From Lachnospiraceae bacterium (GTDB lineage: Bacteria; Bacillota_A; Clostridia; Lachnospirales; Lachnospiraceae), in the NCBI GenBank assembly GCA_017464645.1, contig JAFTZF010000036.1, positions 1 through 37,006 of the forward strand: a stretch of DNA of 37,006 nt, given 5' to 3'. This document shows, piece by piece, positions 24,629 through 33,039 of this stretch. How positions within the stretch are numbered: the first letter of the stretch is position 1; each line of letters opens with the position of its first letter. The position numbers and the translations under genes were made by a program. The notes under the pieces were generated by a model. It searched no databases. It saw only the letters and a list, made by a program, of their open reading frames with translations, and had not been told where the DNA came from.

Positions 24629-25249
24629 TTATCGATACATCTGCTTTAACGCAGCCTTTAAAATATCTTCCACATCCATGCCGCCCGCACATTCCACCTT
24701 GCGGACTGCCTTCAAAGCATCCGCCGAGGAATAGCCCAGAGCCACCAGTGCCTGTACCGCTTCATCTGCGCTGTCACTGTGGCCGGCCTTTGCAGTCACC
24801 GCCTCTTTTTCGTGAGCCAGCTTCAGCTCAAAGGCTTCCTCCAGTGAGAGTTTATCCTTCAACTCCAGAATCAGTTTCCGAGCCGTCTTCGCTCCAATGC
24901 CCGGTGCCTTGGAAATGGTCTTTTCATCATCTGCCAGAATGGCAAAGCGAAGCTCATCTGCTCCAAACACAGACAAAATACCCAGCGCCGCCTTAGGGCC
25001 GATGCCGTTGACACCGATCAGAAGCCGGAAGAACTGCAGATCATCCCGGGTCAGGAAGCCAAACAGCTGCATGGCATCTTCCCGCACATTCAGATGGGTG
25101 TAGAGCTTTGTCTCTCCTCCTCTTCCCGGAAGCAGGGAAAACTCCTTGGACGGCACCAGGATATTATAGCCCATACCGCCGCACTCCAGCACTACCAGGC
25201 CGGTTTCCGGCTCCATATATTCAACTGTTCCTTTGATATATGCAATCAT
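24629..25249 (-). CDS. ruvA: Holliday junction DNA helicase subunit RuvA
   Basis: 206 aa. The N-terminal OB-fold starts MIAYIKGTVEYMEPE, helix-hairpin-helix motifs are seen in GVNGIGPKAALGIL and APGIGAKTARKLI, and the C-terminal ~50 residues form the RuvB-binding domain. It clamps the Holliday junction for RuvB. The ATG overlaps the stop of rnfD by four bases (ATGA), so its translation is probably coupled to rnfD. Confidence 0.98.
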   Translation of the reverse strand: MIAYIKGTVEYMEPETGLVVLECGGMGYNILVPSKEFSLLPGRGGETKLYTHLNVREDAMQLFGFLTRDDLQFFRLLIGVNGIGPKAALGILSVFGADELRFAILADDEKTISKAPGIGAKTARKLILELKDKLSLEEAFELKLAHEKEAVTAKAGHSDSADEAVQALVALGYSSADALKAVRKVECAGGMDVEDILKAALKQMYR

Positions 25250-26181
25250 TTATGTTTTCCCTTTCTGCGGCCAAAGGCCTTCGGAATCGTAATCTTTTCA
25301 ATGAGGGGCACTGTGAGGTTTCCCAGCAGGATCGCATAGGAAACGCCTTCCGCACTGCTGCCGCAAATGCGGAACACACCGATCAGCACCCCCAGCAGCA
25401 CTCCATACAAAATCTTTCCTCCAGGTGTAATGGGGGATGTGGTATAATCCGTAGCCATAAACCAGGCTCCCAGCATGAGACCGCCGCCGCATACCTGAGC
25501 AGACAAATACGCACCGTCAAAGCCATGCCCTCCAAACAGCACGCAAAACACGGTAAAACTTAAGAGATAGCTGGCCGGGATCCGCAGATCGATAATGCCA
25601 AACATCAGCAGGATGATGGCTCCTATCAGCAGTGCGATCACAGAAGTCTCGCCAATGGTTCCTCCCACATTTCCTATCATCAGAGGCCAGGGATCCACCG
25701 CCTCGCCAGCCTTTAAAACTGCCAGGGGAGTAGCTCCCGTAATTCCGTCCGCTGTAAAATCCGTCATGGCTCCCGCAAAGGAAATCATGAGAAAACAACG
25801 GGCCGCCAAAGCCGGATTCACAATATTCTGGCCCAGGCCTCCAAAAAGCATCTTCACTACGATAATGGCAAATACACTGCCCAGGGCACTCATCCACAGG
25901 GGCAGAGACACCGGCAGTGTCAAGGCCAGCAGAAGGCCTGTCACCAGAGAACTGCAGTCCCACACCCGGATGGGCCGTTCTGTAAATGCCTCATATACAA
26001 ATTCAGACAGGACACAGATGCCCATGCACACCAGAATCTGATACAGGGCCCGAATCCCGAAATGATAAATTCCATAAATAGACGCCGGCAGCAGGGACAA
26101 CAGCACTACCTGCATGATTCTGCCGGTAGTCATCTGGGTCCGTATATGGGGCGAAGATGAAACATGCATTAACTTTTCCAT
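25246..26181 (-). CDS. rnfD: Rnf complex subunit RnfD
   Basis: 311 aa with about nine membrane segments, full length for RnfD. The covalent-flavin motif GAT lies at 149-151 within GITGATPLAV, so T151 is the likely FMN attachment site. RnfD belongs to the membrane part of the ferredoxin:NAD+ oxidoreductase that pumps Na+ or H+. The ATG at 26181 has AGGAGG upstream, 12 bases after rnfC. Unlike the usual rnfCDGEAB operon it is followed by ruvA, not rnfG. Confidence 0.95.
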   Translation of the reverse strand: MEKLMHVSSSPHIRTQMTTGRIMQVVLLSLLPASIYGIYHFGIRALYQILVCMGICVLSEFVYEAFTERPIRVWDCSSLVTGLLLALTLPVSLPLWMSALGSVFAIIVVKMLFGGLGQNIVNPALAARCFLMISFAGAMTDFTADGITGATPLAVLKAGEAVDPWPLMIGNVGGTIGETSVIALLIGAIILLMFGIIDLRIPASYLLSFTVFCVLFGGHGFDGAYLSAQVCGGGLMLGAWFMATDYTTSPITPGGKILYGVLLGVLIGVFRICGSSAEGVSYAILLGNLTVPLIEKITIPKAFGRRKGKHK

Positions 26182-26193
26182 AACTCGCTCCTC

Positions 26194-27510
26194 CTACTTC
26201 TTTCCCTGGGCCAACAGATTTCGCCGAAAGGCCCGAATAGACTGGGTCAGCTGGCGTTTCGCCGGACACACAAAGGTACAGCTTCCGCATTCCATACACT
26301 CCATACCATAGAGGCTGCGAAAAGCTTCCTCCTCAAACCGCTCTGCATGATCCGCCAGTTTGGATGGGATCAGCCGCTCCGGACAAGCCGTTACACAGAA
26401 TCCACAGTGAATGCAGGGCCCCGACTCATACTGAGCCACCCCATCTCTGGACATAGCCAGAAGGGCAGACGAAGTCTTGATCACAGGCACATCCAGCGTG
26501 GACAGACTAAGGCCCATCATAGGACCGCCTGAAATCAGTTTTTTTGCTTCCCTCCGATAGCCTCCCGCCGCCGGAACCAGCTCTGCATAATTGGTTCCCA
26601 GACGCACATGGAAGTTTCTGGGATCTGCAACAGCCTTGCCGGTCACCGTCACGATCCGGCTGATCAGAGGCTTGCCAAAATACACTGCTTGGTAAATGGC
26701 GCAGATGGTATCCACATTATTTACGATACAGCCCACGTCCGCAGGAAGCATGGACGAATTCAGTTCCCTTCCGGTGCAGGCATACACCAGCATCCGCTCA
26801 GATCCCTGGGGATATTTGGTCTGCAGTACATGTACCTCCATGCGTGGCTCATCGCCACAGGCCCGTTGCAGCGCGGTAATGGCATCCCGCTTGTGCTCTT
26901 CAATGGCCAGAATGCCAATGGCCTTGTCAAACAATTTCAGAACTGCCTTCAGTCCCTTTACCAGCCAGTCGGGATTTTCCACCATACGGCGGTAATCGCT
27001 GGTCAGATAGGGCTCACACTCCGCGCAGTTCACAATGATATATTTGATACGCTCCGGTTTTTCCACAGACAGCTTCACATGGGTGGGGAAGCCTGCTCCG
27101 CCCATTCCCACGATGCCCGCCTGCCTTACCAGCTCGATGATTTCCTCTTTTGTCAGTTCTTCCAGAGGCTTTACTTCCGGATATTCCACTTCCTCATACA
27201 ATCCGTCATTTTCCACCACAACGGACTCCACCATATTTCCGGAAACAGTCAGCCGCGGTTCAATGGCTTTTACGGTTCCGGACACAGATGCATGCACATT
27301 AGCGGACACAAATCCACTGGCCTGCGCAATCAACTGACCCGCCAGAACCCGGTCTCCTACTGCCACCACGGGCTTTGCCGGCGCACCGATATGCTGGGAA
27401 ACCGGATACACCAGATCTCCCTGAGGCAAATACTCCTGTATAGGCTTGTCCTTAGACATGCGTTTTCTTTTGAAGGGATGTACCCCTCCCTGAAACGTGG
27501 AATGTGCCAT
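26194..27510 (-). CDS. rnfC: Rnf complex subunit RnfC
   Basis: 438 aa. A lipoyl-like N-terminal region (residues ~30-85), an NADH/FMN-binding domain with GMGGAGFPTHVK at ~135-146 and the NCAECEPYL segment, a SLBB region, and two [4Fe-4S] motifs: C366-C369-C372-C376 and C405-C408-C411-C415. It links electron flow from ferredoxin to NAD+ at the cytosolic face. The start at 27510 has a modest AGGAA. It lies 10 bases after the CmpB-like gene. Confidence 0.97.
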   Translation of the reverse strand: MAHSTFQGGVHPFKRKRMSKDKPIQEYLPQGDLVYPVSQHIGAPAKPVVAVGDRVLAGQLIAQASGFVSANVHASVSGTVKAIEPRLTVSGNMVESVVVENDGLYEEVEYPEVKPLEELTKEEIIELVRQAGIVGMGGAGFPTHVKLSVEKPERIKYIIVNCAECEPYLTSDYRRMVENPDWLVKGLKAVLKLFDKAIGILAIEEHKRDAITALQRACGDEPRMEVHVLQTKYPQGSERMLVYACTGRELNSSMLPADVGCIVNNVDTICAIYQAVYFGKPLISRIVTVTGKAVADPRNFHVRLGTNYAELVPAAGGYRREAKKLISGGPMMGLSLSTLDVPVIKTSSALLAMSRDGVAQYESGPCIHCGFCVTACPERLIPSKLADHAERFEEEAFRSLYGMECMECGSCTFVCPAKRQLTQSIRAFRRNLLAQGKK

Positions 27511-27520
27511 CTTTTATTCC

Positions 27521-28465
27521 TCACTTTATATCTGTTTCAATCTCTGTTTCTTTTTTATGCTTTTTCCGGAAACCCCAGTCTTTTAAAGCTTTTGCATGGG
27601 TCTTTATATGGGGATATGCACCCAGAATACGACGTGCAAAGAAATTTGCCTCTTTTTTCTGCTGTGTATATTTTTCATACAAAGACAAAACCCGTTCTTC
27701 CACCTGCACGCGCTTTTCTTTCATCTGCAACAGCTTCTCTGCAGGGATCTCCAATCCAAAGGCCAGTACAGCATCCATGCGCATCTCCATCCGCCGCTTC
27801 AGCTCATCTTTATAATCCGCCAGCCGATACAGCTCCATACGATCCCGCAGTTCCTCTGCTGTCCCATAAAGCCTGGTTCCCTGAATGTATTCGTAAAGCT
27901 CCTCCATGGCTTCTTCCATCCTCTGCAAGTACTTGGAAATCTGCATAGCTCCCGCAAAAGACAGAACAAAATCCACTCCATAAATAACAGTAACTGCCAA
28001 AATCACGGTCTTTCCAATAGCTGCGCTGTATAATTCCACCAGCAAAGCCACAAAAGGATGAAGCACCTGGAACAAAACCACGGAAAATGCACCCCAGCCC
28101 AGGGATGCCCCCAGACAGATGCGGCCCTGGAAATTATATTTTTTATTGCTGTAATCCCACCATCTGGTGTGAAATACCCGCTCCATTAACACAGAAGTCA
28201 GATACTCCAGTATGGTAGGCACGATAACGCCTCCCGCATAAAGAAGTATCAGATTACCGGAGATGGGTTTTAACAGCAGATAGACCACCACTGCTCCACA
28301 TCCGTAAATAGTGCATACCGGCCCCGTAACAAAGCCGCGGTTCACCAGTCTCTTCTCTTTTACTGACACATAACAGCTCTCCCACGCCCAGCCCAAAAAG
28401 CTGTAAATCCAGAACCAGCTGATAATATGATACAAATCTTCTCCCGCAATCTGCAAATCCCACAT
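27521..28465 (-). CDS. CmpB-like putative ABC transporter permease family membrane protein
   Basis: 314 aa. The N-terminal ~190 residues have about five hydrophobic segments and the family pattern WIYSFLGWAWESCYVSVKEKRLVNRGFVTGPVCTIYG-like region (PF06541, ABC_trans_CmpB, named only as putative). The C-terminal ~130 residues are a charged helical, probably cytosolic domain. Function unknown. The ATG at 28465 (AGGAG 9 bases upstream) was preferred over the ATG at 28501, whose AAGAGG has no spacing. It heads the run rnfC-rnfD-ruvA-ruvB. Confidence 0.82.
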   Translation of the reverse strand: MWDLQIAGEDLYHIISWFWIYSFLGWAWESCYVSVKEKRLVNRGFVTGPVCTIYGCGAVVVYLLLKPISGNLILLYAGGVIVPTILEYLTSVLMERVFHTRWWDYSNKKYNFQGRICLGASLGWGAFSVVLFQVLHPFVALLVELYSAAIGKTVILAVTVIYGVDFVLSFAGAMQISKYLQRMEEAMEELYEYIQGTRLYGTAEELRDRMELYRLADYKDELKRRMEMRMDAVLAFGLEIPAEKLLQMKEKRVQVEERVLSLYEKYTQQKKEANFFARRILGAYPHIKTHAKALKDWGFRKKHKKETEIETDIK

Positions 28466-28521
28466 CGATATTCTCTCCTTGTTGATTTGCCCCCTGTACA
28501 TCCTCTTGGAACCTTACTTGC

Positions 28522-28551
28522 CTTATAAGAACACAATTTCTTATAAAACAA
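28522..28551 (-). promoter_or_regulatory. Possible promoter with overlapping inverted repeat before the CmpB-like gene
   Basis: A 9-bp perfect inverted repeat (28523-28531 with 28538-28546, arms TTATAAGAA/TTCTTATAA, 6-base spacer) overlaps a weak promoter on the minus strand: TTGTTT (28546-28551), 18 bp, TATAAG (28522-28527). The palindrome covering the promoter looks like an operator. Confidence 0.4.
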
Positions 28552-28556
28552 GGAAA

Positions 28557-28584
28557 AGGGACACGCACTCAAGTGCCTGTCCCT
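28557..28584 (-). terminator. Terminator of the S1 protein operon
   Basis: On the minus strand AGGGACA pairs with TGTCCCT (28557-28563 with 28578-28584), extended by an inner GCAC/GTGC stem after one mismatch, then TTTTCCTTGTTTT. It lies 17 bases after the stop at 28601. Confidence 0.85.
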
Positions 28585-28600
28585 CATGAATTACAAAATC

Positions 28601-29713
28601 TTATTCTGCGTCTTCTGCAACTGCCTCAGCTTCTACTTCAGCCGCTTCTTCCTCTACGGGAGCTGCTGCCTGCAGTGCTTTCATGCTCAGGCTGATCTTA
28701 TGGTCTGCTTCGTTGAAGTCTACGACTCTTGCTTCGATTTCCTGTCCGATGCTGAGTACATCGCTGGGTTTCTCAACGTGCTCTCTGGAAATCTGAGAAA
28801 CATGCAGCAGAGCGTCAACGCCAGGCTCCAGCTCTACGAATGCACCAAAATCAGTCATTCTTGCAACACGACCAACTACCACATTACCAACTGCATAATT
28901 CTCAGCTGCGTTCAGCCAGGGATTTGCATTCTCAAACTTCAGGCTCAGTGCAATCTTGGTCTCATTAATATCTTTGATCAGAACAGTCAGAGTCTCACCA
29001 ACCTTGAATACCTTCTTGGGATTCTCTACTCTGCCCCAGGACATCTCGGAAATGTGAAGCAGTCCGTCAGCGCCGCCTAAATCGATGAATGCACCGAAAT
29101 CAGTTACATTCTTAACAACGCCCTCTACTACATCGCCAACCTGGATCTTGCTGAACAGTTCTTTCTGCTTCTCAGCCTTCTCAGCAACCAGCAGCTGCTT
29201 ACGGTTTCCGATAACTCTGCCTCTTCTGGGATTGAACTCAGTAATTACGAACTGAATCTCCTGTCCGTCATATTTTGCCAGATTCTTTTCATAGGTATCA
29301 GATACCAGGCTTGCGGGAATAAATACTCTGGACTCATCCACTATTACGCTTAAGCCTCCATCCAGAACCTGAGATACGGTAGCAGTAAGAACCTCACCGT
29401 TCTCAAAAGCTTCTTTCAGTCTCTTGCTTCCCTTTTCTGCTGCCAGACGCTTGTAGGTTAAGAGAACCTGTCCTTCACCATCATTTACCTTTAATACCTT
29501 AGCTTCCATGGTATCGCCTACGGATACGCAGGTTGTCAGGTCTACCGGTGTATTGCTGTATTCACTCTTGGTGATAATACCATCGGCCTTATATCCGATA
29601 TTTAAGATGATCTCATCTTCTTTGACATCAATAACAGTGCCTTCGACAACCTCTCCATTTCTTATTGTTTTTAATGATTCTTCTAACATTTGTTCAAAAC
29701 TGATTTCTGACAT
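28601..29713 (-). CDS. S1 RNA-binding domain protein (ribosomal protein S1-like)
   Basis: 370 aa with four S1 (OB-fold) repeats at roughly residues 15-82, 100-165, 186-254 and 271-340; the third and fourth have the canonical VTDFGAFIDL and MTDFGAFVEL signatures. The tail is Ala/Glu-rich and acidic. Such short S1 homologues bind mRNA and may help translation initiation; they are shorter than the six-domain E. coli S1. The ATG at 29713 with AGGAGG 9 bases upstream was preferred over a TTG at 29731. It overlaps ispH by 20 bases, and its ribosome-binding site is just inside the end of ispH. Confidence 0.94.
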   Translation of the reverse strand: MSEISFEQMLEESLKTIRNGEVVEGTVIDVKEDEIILNIGYKADGIITKSEYSNTPVDLTTCVSVGDTMEAKVLKVNDGEGQVLLTYKRLAAEKGSKRLKEAFENGEVLTATVSQVLDGGLSVIVDESRVFIPASLVSDTYEKNLAKYDGQEIQFVITEFNPRRGRVIGNRKQLLVAEKAEKQKELFSKIQVGDVVEGVVKNVTDFGAFIDLGGADGLLHISEMSWGRVENPKKVFKVGETLTVLIKDINETKIALSLKFENANPWLNAAENYAVGNVVVGRVARMTDFGAFVELEPGVDALLHVSQISREHVEKPSDVLSIGQEIEARVVDFNEADHKISLSMKALQAAAPVEEEAAEVEAEAVAEDAE

Positions 29714-30545
29714 GCGTTTGAACCTCCTCAATAATTTTGTTTGGGGTCGAAGCCCCTGCTGTAATACCTACGCTACGAATGGATGACGCTGTCTTTAAAT
29801 CCAAGTCAACAAGTTTCTGTATATAGTAAGTATTCTCACATTCTTTTTTGCATATTTCAAATAGCTTCTGCGTGTTGGAGCTGCTTCTTCCGCCGATGAC
29901 AATCATGGCATCCACTTCACTGGCAATCTGCTTCGCCTCTGTCTGGCGTTCCTCCGTCGCACTGCAGATTGTATTTAAAACAAGTATATCATACCCCTTT
30001 TTTGAAATAATTTCAACTAAATCTTTAAATTTCTTGTAGTTAAATGTCGTTTGTGCAACCAGACAAAAGGATTTTCCCTTTTCAGCCGTAAAATTCCCAG
30101 CATCTTCCAGTGATTCCAGCACTGTAACAGGCCCATTGCACCAGTCTTTGATGCCCTCCACTTCCGGATGGGTGGGGGTTCCGGCTATGAGGATCTCTCT
30201 GCCTGCGGCGCTCTCCCGCTCTACGATCCGATGGATCTTCTTCACAAAGGGACAGGTTGCATCCACATAGGAAATCCCCTTTTTCTCCAACAGTTCATAA
30301 ATGGACCGGCCCACACCATGAGCCCGGATGATCACGGTGCCTGCTTCCAGCTTTTCCAGGGATCCTTTCCTCTCCAGCACCTTCACGCCCTTTTCCTCCA
30401 GCTCCTGAACCACCTGCTCATTGTGCACAATGGGTCCGTAAGTGTAAATGGGCCCTTCCGCTTTCTCTGCCTGTTCATATACCGTGTCCACTGCACGCTT
30501 CACACCAAAGCAGAAGCCTGCCGTCTTTGCCAGCTTGATCTCCAT
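29694..30545 (-). CDS. ispH: 4-hydroxy-3-methylbut-2-enyl diphosphate reductase IspH
   Basis: 283 aa. The three cysteines that hold the [4Fe-4S] cluster are C12 (GFCFGV), C98 (DATCPFV) and C194 (NTICSATEERQ), with the substrate-binding segments RAHGVG and TPTHPEVEG. It makes IPP and DMAPP in the last step of the MEP isoprenoid pathway. In many Clostridia ispH is fused to S1 repeats; here the reading frame ends and an S1 gene starts in another frame. The ATG at 30545 has AAGGAG upstream, 16 bases after cmk. Confidence 0.98.
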   Translation of the reverse strand: MEIKLAKTAGFCFGVKRAVDTVYEQAEKAEGPIYTYGPIVHNEQVVQELEEKGVKVLERKGSLEKLEAGTVIIRAHGVGRSIYELLEKKGISYVDATCPFVKKIHRIVERESAAGREILIAGTPTHPEVEGIKDWCNGPVTVLESLEDAGNFTAEKGKSFCLVAQTTFNYKKFKDLVEIISKKGYDILVLNTICSATEERQTEAKQIASEVDAMIVIGGRSSSNTQKLFEICKKECENTYYIQKLVDLDLKTASSIRSVGITAGASTPNKIIEEVQTHVRNQF

Positions 30546-30561
30546 GTCTGCTCCTTTTGCT

Positions 30562-31227
30562 CTATCGGCGGATCAGCGCCGAAATAGTCTCAATTACCTG
30601 CTCTACCGTCATATCAGAGGAATCCACCAGAACCGCGTCCTCTGCCTGACGAAGAGGTGCAAAGTCCCGGTTCATATCCCGGTAGTCCCGCTCTTCGATA
30701 TCCGCCTGGATGGACTCCAGGGTCTTGTCTCCCAAAGCTCCCTTTTCCTGCAGCTGTGCATATCTGCGTTTTGCTCTGCAGGCAGAAGAAGCAGTCAGAT
30801 ATACCTTCACATCTGCTCCCGGCAGTACAAAGGTACCAATCTCCCGGCCATCCATGATCACATCTGCAGTTTCTGCCAGCTTGCGCTGCAGTTCTACCAG
30901 TTTCAGCCGCACTTCCGGGTACACAGAGCTGGCGGATGCCATGTTGCCAACCTCCTCGGTACGCAAAAACGGAGTTACATTTTCGCCATTTAAAAACACC
31001 TGCTGAACACCATCCTCATAAGCAATGGTAACCTCCACCTGTGCAATGGCCTCTTTGATCTTATAAAGCTCCTCGGCCTTAATTCCCTGACGCAGGAAAT
31101 GCACTGCCAGCGCCCGGTACATGGCTCCTGTATCCACATAAATAAATCCCAGATCCTTGGCGATCTGCTTTGCAATGGTACTTTTGCCTGCCCCCGCCGG
31201 TCCATCGATCGCTACACTAAAACTCAT
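30562..31227 (-). CDS. cmk: Cytidylate kinase
   Basis: 221 aa, standard length. The P-loop GPAGAGKS is at 9-16; DTGAMYRAL, the DGREIGTFVLP segment and the CRAKRRYAQL lid region follow in family order. It phosphorylates CMP/dCMP with ATP. The ATG at 31227 has GGAGG 8 bases upstream. Cmk next to ispH and S1 is a conserved arrangement in Clostridia. Confidence 0.98.
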   Translation of the reverse strand: MSFSVAIDGPAGAGKSTIAKQIAKDLGFIYVDTGAMYRALAVHFLRQGIKAEELYKIKEAIAQVEVTIAYEDGVQQVFLNGENVTPFLRTEEVGNMASASSVYPEVRLKLVELQRKLAETADVIMDGREIGTFVLPGADVKVYLTASSACRAKRRYAQLQEKGALGDKTLESIQADIEERDYRDMNRDFAPLRQAEDAVLVDSSDMTVEQVIETISALIRR

Positions 31228-31260
31228 ATTTTATACCTCCCTATGCCTGACGCACATTTA

Positions 31261-32508
31261 TTATCCCTCAGCCGCCGCGCACCCGGCCAGATACCCCGTA
31301 GACCAGGCGATCTGCAGATTAAATCCGCCTGTTACCGCATCCAGATCCAATACCTCGCCTGCGAAATACAGACCCGGCAGTTTTTTCGATTCCATGGTGG
31401 AGGGATTTACCTCCCGCACAGAGACTCCGCCTTTGGTAATGATAGCTTCATTATAATCGCGAAGTCCGGTTACCGTCAATTCCAGATTTTTCATCAAGTC
31501 CACAAACTCTCGCCGCTCTTCCCTGGAGATCAGATTCACCTTTTTCTCCGGGTCAATACCACTGAGATCCAGCATCACCGGCTGCAGTTTTGCCGGAAAC
31601 AGCCCGGAAACTGCGTTTTTAAAATTCTTATTAGGAGCCGCCTCAAAATCCCGCAGCACCCGGGCATCCAGCTGCTCTTTGGAAAGCGCCGGCTTCAGAT
31701 CAATGACCATACGCAGCGGCTGCCTCTTCAGTCTCGCTCCCACGAAGCTGCTGGCCGTCAGCACCAGAGGGCCGCTGACACCAAAATGAGTAAACAGCAT
31801 CTCTCCAAAAGCATCATACTGCTTCTTTTTCTCCTGATAAACAGTCATGTTCACATTACGAAGTGACAGTCCCTGCAGCTCCTTGACCCAGGCTTCCTTT
31901 GCATTCATGGGCACCAGGGCAGGAATCCGCTCTGTGACAGTATGTCCGGCTTCTTCTGCAAATCGATAGCCATCCCCTGTGGAACCGGTGCTCTGGTAGG
32001 AAAAGCCGCCTGTGGCCACAATCACTGCATCTGCCGGGACTTCTTTTCCGTCCGCCAGACCCAGACCGCAAGCCTGAATTTCTCCGTCCTTCTCTCTCGT
32101 AAGCAGTGCCTCAACAGTTGTACGCAGGTGCACCTGCACGCCATACTGCTTCATCATCCGCTCCAGGGCCGCAGTCACGTCATACGCGTGGTCTGATGCC
32201 GGAAATACCCGATTGCCCCGCTCTGTTTTCAAAGGCGTGCCTGCCTCCTCAAAAAAAGCCATTACATCCTGGGCCGTAAAGCTGTAAAAGCCGCTGTACA
32301 AAAATTTCGCATTGGTACACACATTCTGCAGCAGCTCCTCCACTTCACAGTTGTTGGTCAGATTACACCGACCTTTGCCCGTAATATATATCTTTTTCCC
32401 TAACTTTTCATTCTTCTCAAACAGCTCCACCCGGGCGCCGTTTTTTGCCGCAAATACTGCCGCCATCATACCGGCTGCTCCGCCGCCGATGATACAAACC
32501 CGCTTCAT
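31261..32508 (-). CDS. HI0933 family NAD(P)/FAD-dependent oxidoreductase
   Basis: 415 aa. The FAD-binding Rossmann motif CIIGGGAAGMMAA starts at residue ~4; the KGRCNLTNNCE segment, typical of HI0933/BaiN-type proteins, is near residue 42; the C-terminal GLYFAGEVLDLDAVTGGFNLQ-like stretch closes the FAD site. The family includes aminoacetone oxidases and flavoproteins of unknown substrate. The ATG at 32508 (GGAG 8 bases upstream) was chosen over 32538. It is followed by cmk after 33 bases. Confidence 0.93.
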   Translation of the reverse strand: MKRVCIIGGGAAGMMAAVFAAKNGARVELFEKNEKLGKKIYITGKGRCNLTNNCEVEELLQNVCTNAKFLYSGFYSFTAQDVMAFFEEAGTPLKTERGNRVFPASDHAYDVTAALERMMKQYGVQVHLRTTVEALLTREKDGEIQACGLGLADGKEVPADAVIVATGGFSYQSTGSTGDGYRFAEEAGHTVTERIPALVPMNAKEAWVKELQGLSLRNVNMTVYQEKKKQYDAFGEMLFTHFGVSGPLVLTASSFVGARLKRQPLRMVIDLKPALSKEQLDARVLRDFEAAPNKNFKNAVSGLFPAKLQPVMLDLSGIDPEKKVNLISREERREFVDLMKNLELTVTGLRDYNEAIITKGGVSVREVNPSTMESKKLPGLYFAGEVLDLDAVTGGFNLQIAWSTGYLAGCAAAEG

Positions 32509-32537
32509 AGTGTTCTCTCCGGTTCTTCTATTTTCCA

Positions 32538-32870
32538 TTAAATCCGAATACCTTTATAGGTCATATAACGAATAAACCAAAAGGATTTCAGCCCCAAGGT
32601 AACGGTATCCTCAATCTGCAGCTTCATAGGCGGCAGCAGCACCTCTCCGTGCTCCGTTTCTTTGGTGCGATAGCGCTTTTTCTTCTTAAATTCCTCTGCG
32701 CGCTCTGCATCCACCAGATGCACGTACAGCTCCGCTATCTCAATATCGGAGGTATCGCTGGTGACCAGTTCCACGAGCACATGCTTTTTTCCGGTCTTCT
32801 TCATGTATTGGATCAATTCGTCTTCGTAAACAAAATTCATAACATTCCCCTGTACCAAATTTTTATCCAT
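32538..32870 (-). CDS. Conserved-looking hypothetical protein, ~110 aa
   Basis: 110 aa from the ATG at 32870 (AGGAG 7 bases upstream); the ATG at 32840 (AGGGG 6 bases upstream, 100 aa) is equally plausible. I do not recognise a family. The sequence is mixed alpha/beta with a basic stretch (EFKKKKRYRTKE) at about residue 63 and an aromatic end; no signal peptide or membrane segment. It is the first gene of the run with the HI0933 flavoprotein, cmk, ispH and S1, and has its own promoter. Confidence 0.7.
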   Translation of the reverse strand: MDKNLVQGNVMNFVYEDELIQYMKKTGKKHVLVELVTSDTSDIEIAELYVHLVDAERAEEFKKKKRYRTKETEHGEVLLPPMKLQIEDTVTLGLKSFWFIRYMTYKGIRI

Positions 32871-32898
32871 CCGCGGACTCCTGTATCTAAAAAACATT

Positions 32899-32927
32899 GT
32901 ACCATGATTACGTTTTTTTGCAAAGAC
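32899..32927 (-). promoter_or_regulatory. Candidate promoter of the hypothetical-HI0933-cmk-ispH-S1 operon
   Basis: On the minus strand TACAAT, preceded by TGG in extended -10 fashion, lies about 30 bases before the chosen start. The -35 is a weaker TTTGCA at 17 bp. Confidence 0.5.
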
Positions 32928-32955
32928 CGGCTTTTACATCATAAAAAACAGAAAC

Positions 32956-32983
32956 ATGGGGAACACAATTCTGCGTTCCCCAT
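32956..32983 (-). terminator. Terminator of the decarboxylase operon
   Basis: A perfect 9-bp inverted repeat (32956-32964 with 32975-32983, arms ATGGGGAAC/GTTCCCCAT), 10-base loop, followed on the minus strand by GTTTCTGTTTTTT. It lies 57 bases after the stop at 33040. Confidence 0.9.
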
Positions 32984-33039
32984 AAAATTTCAATGATTTA
33001 TACTTTCGAAGTGTGCCTCGATTCTGCACTTGTGATGCC

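Noticed and set aside
26608..27948. 446-codon plus-strand open frame
   Set aside because: Antisense to rnfC and the CmpB-like gene, both with family motifs; composition rich in His/Cys/Ser typical of shadow frames.
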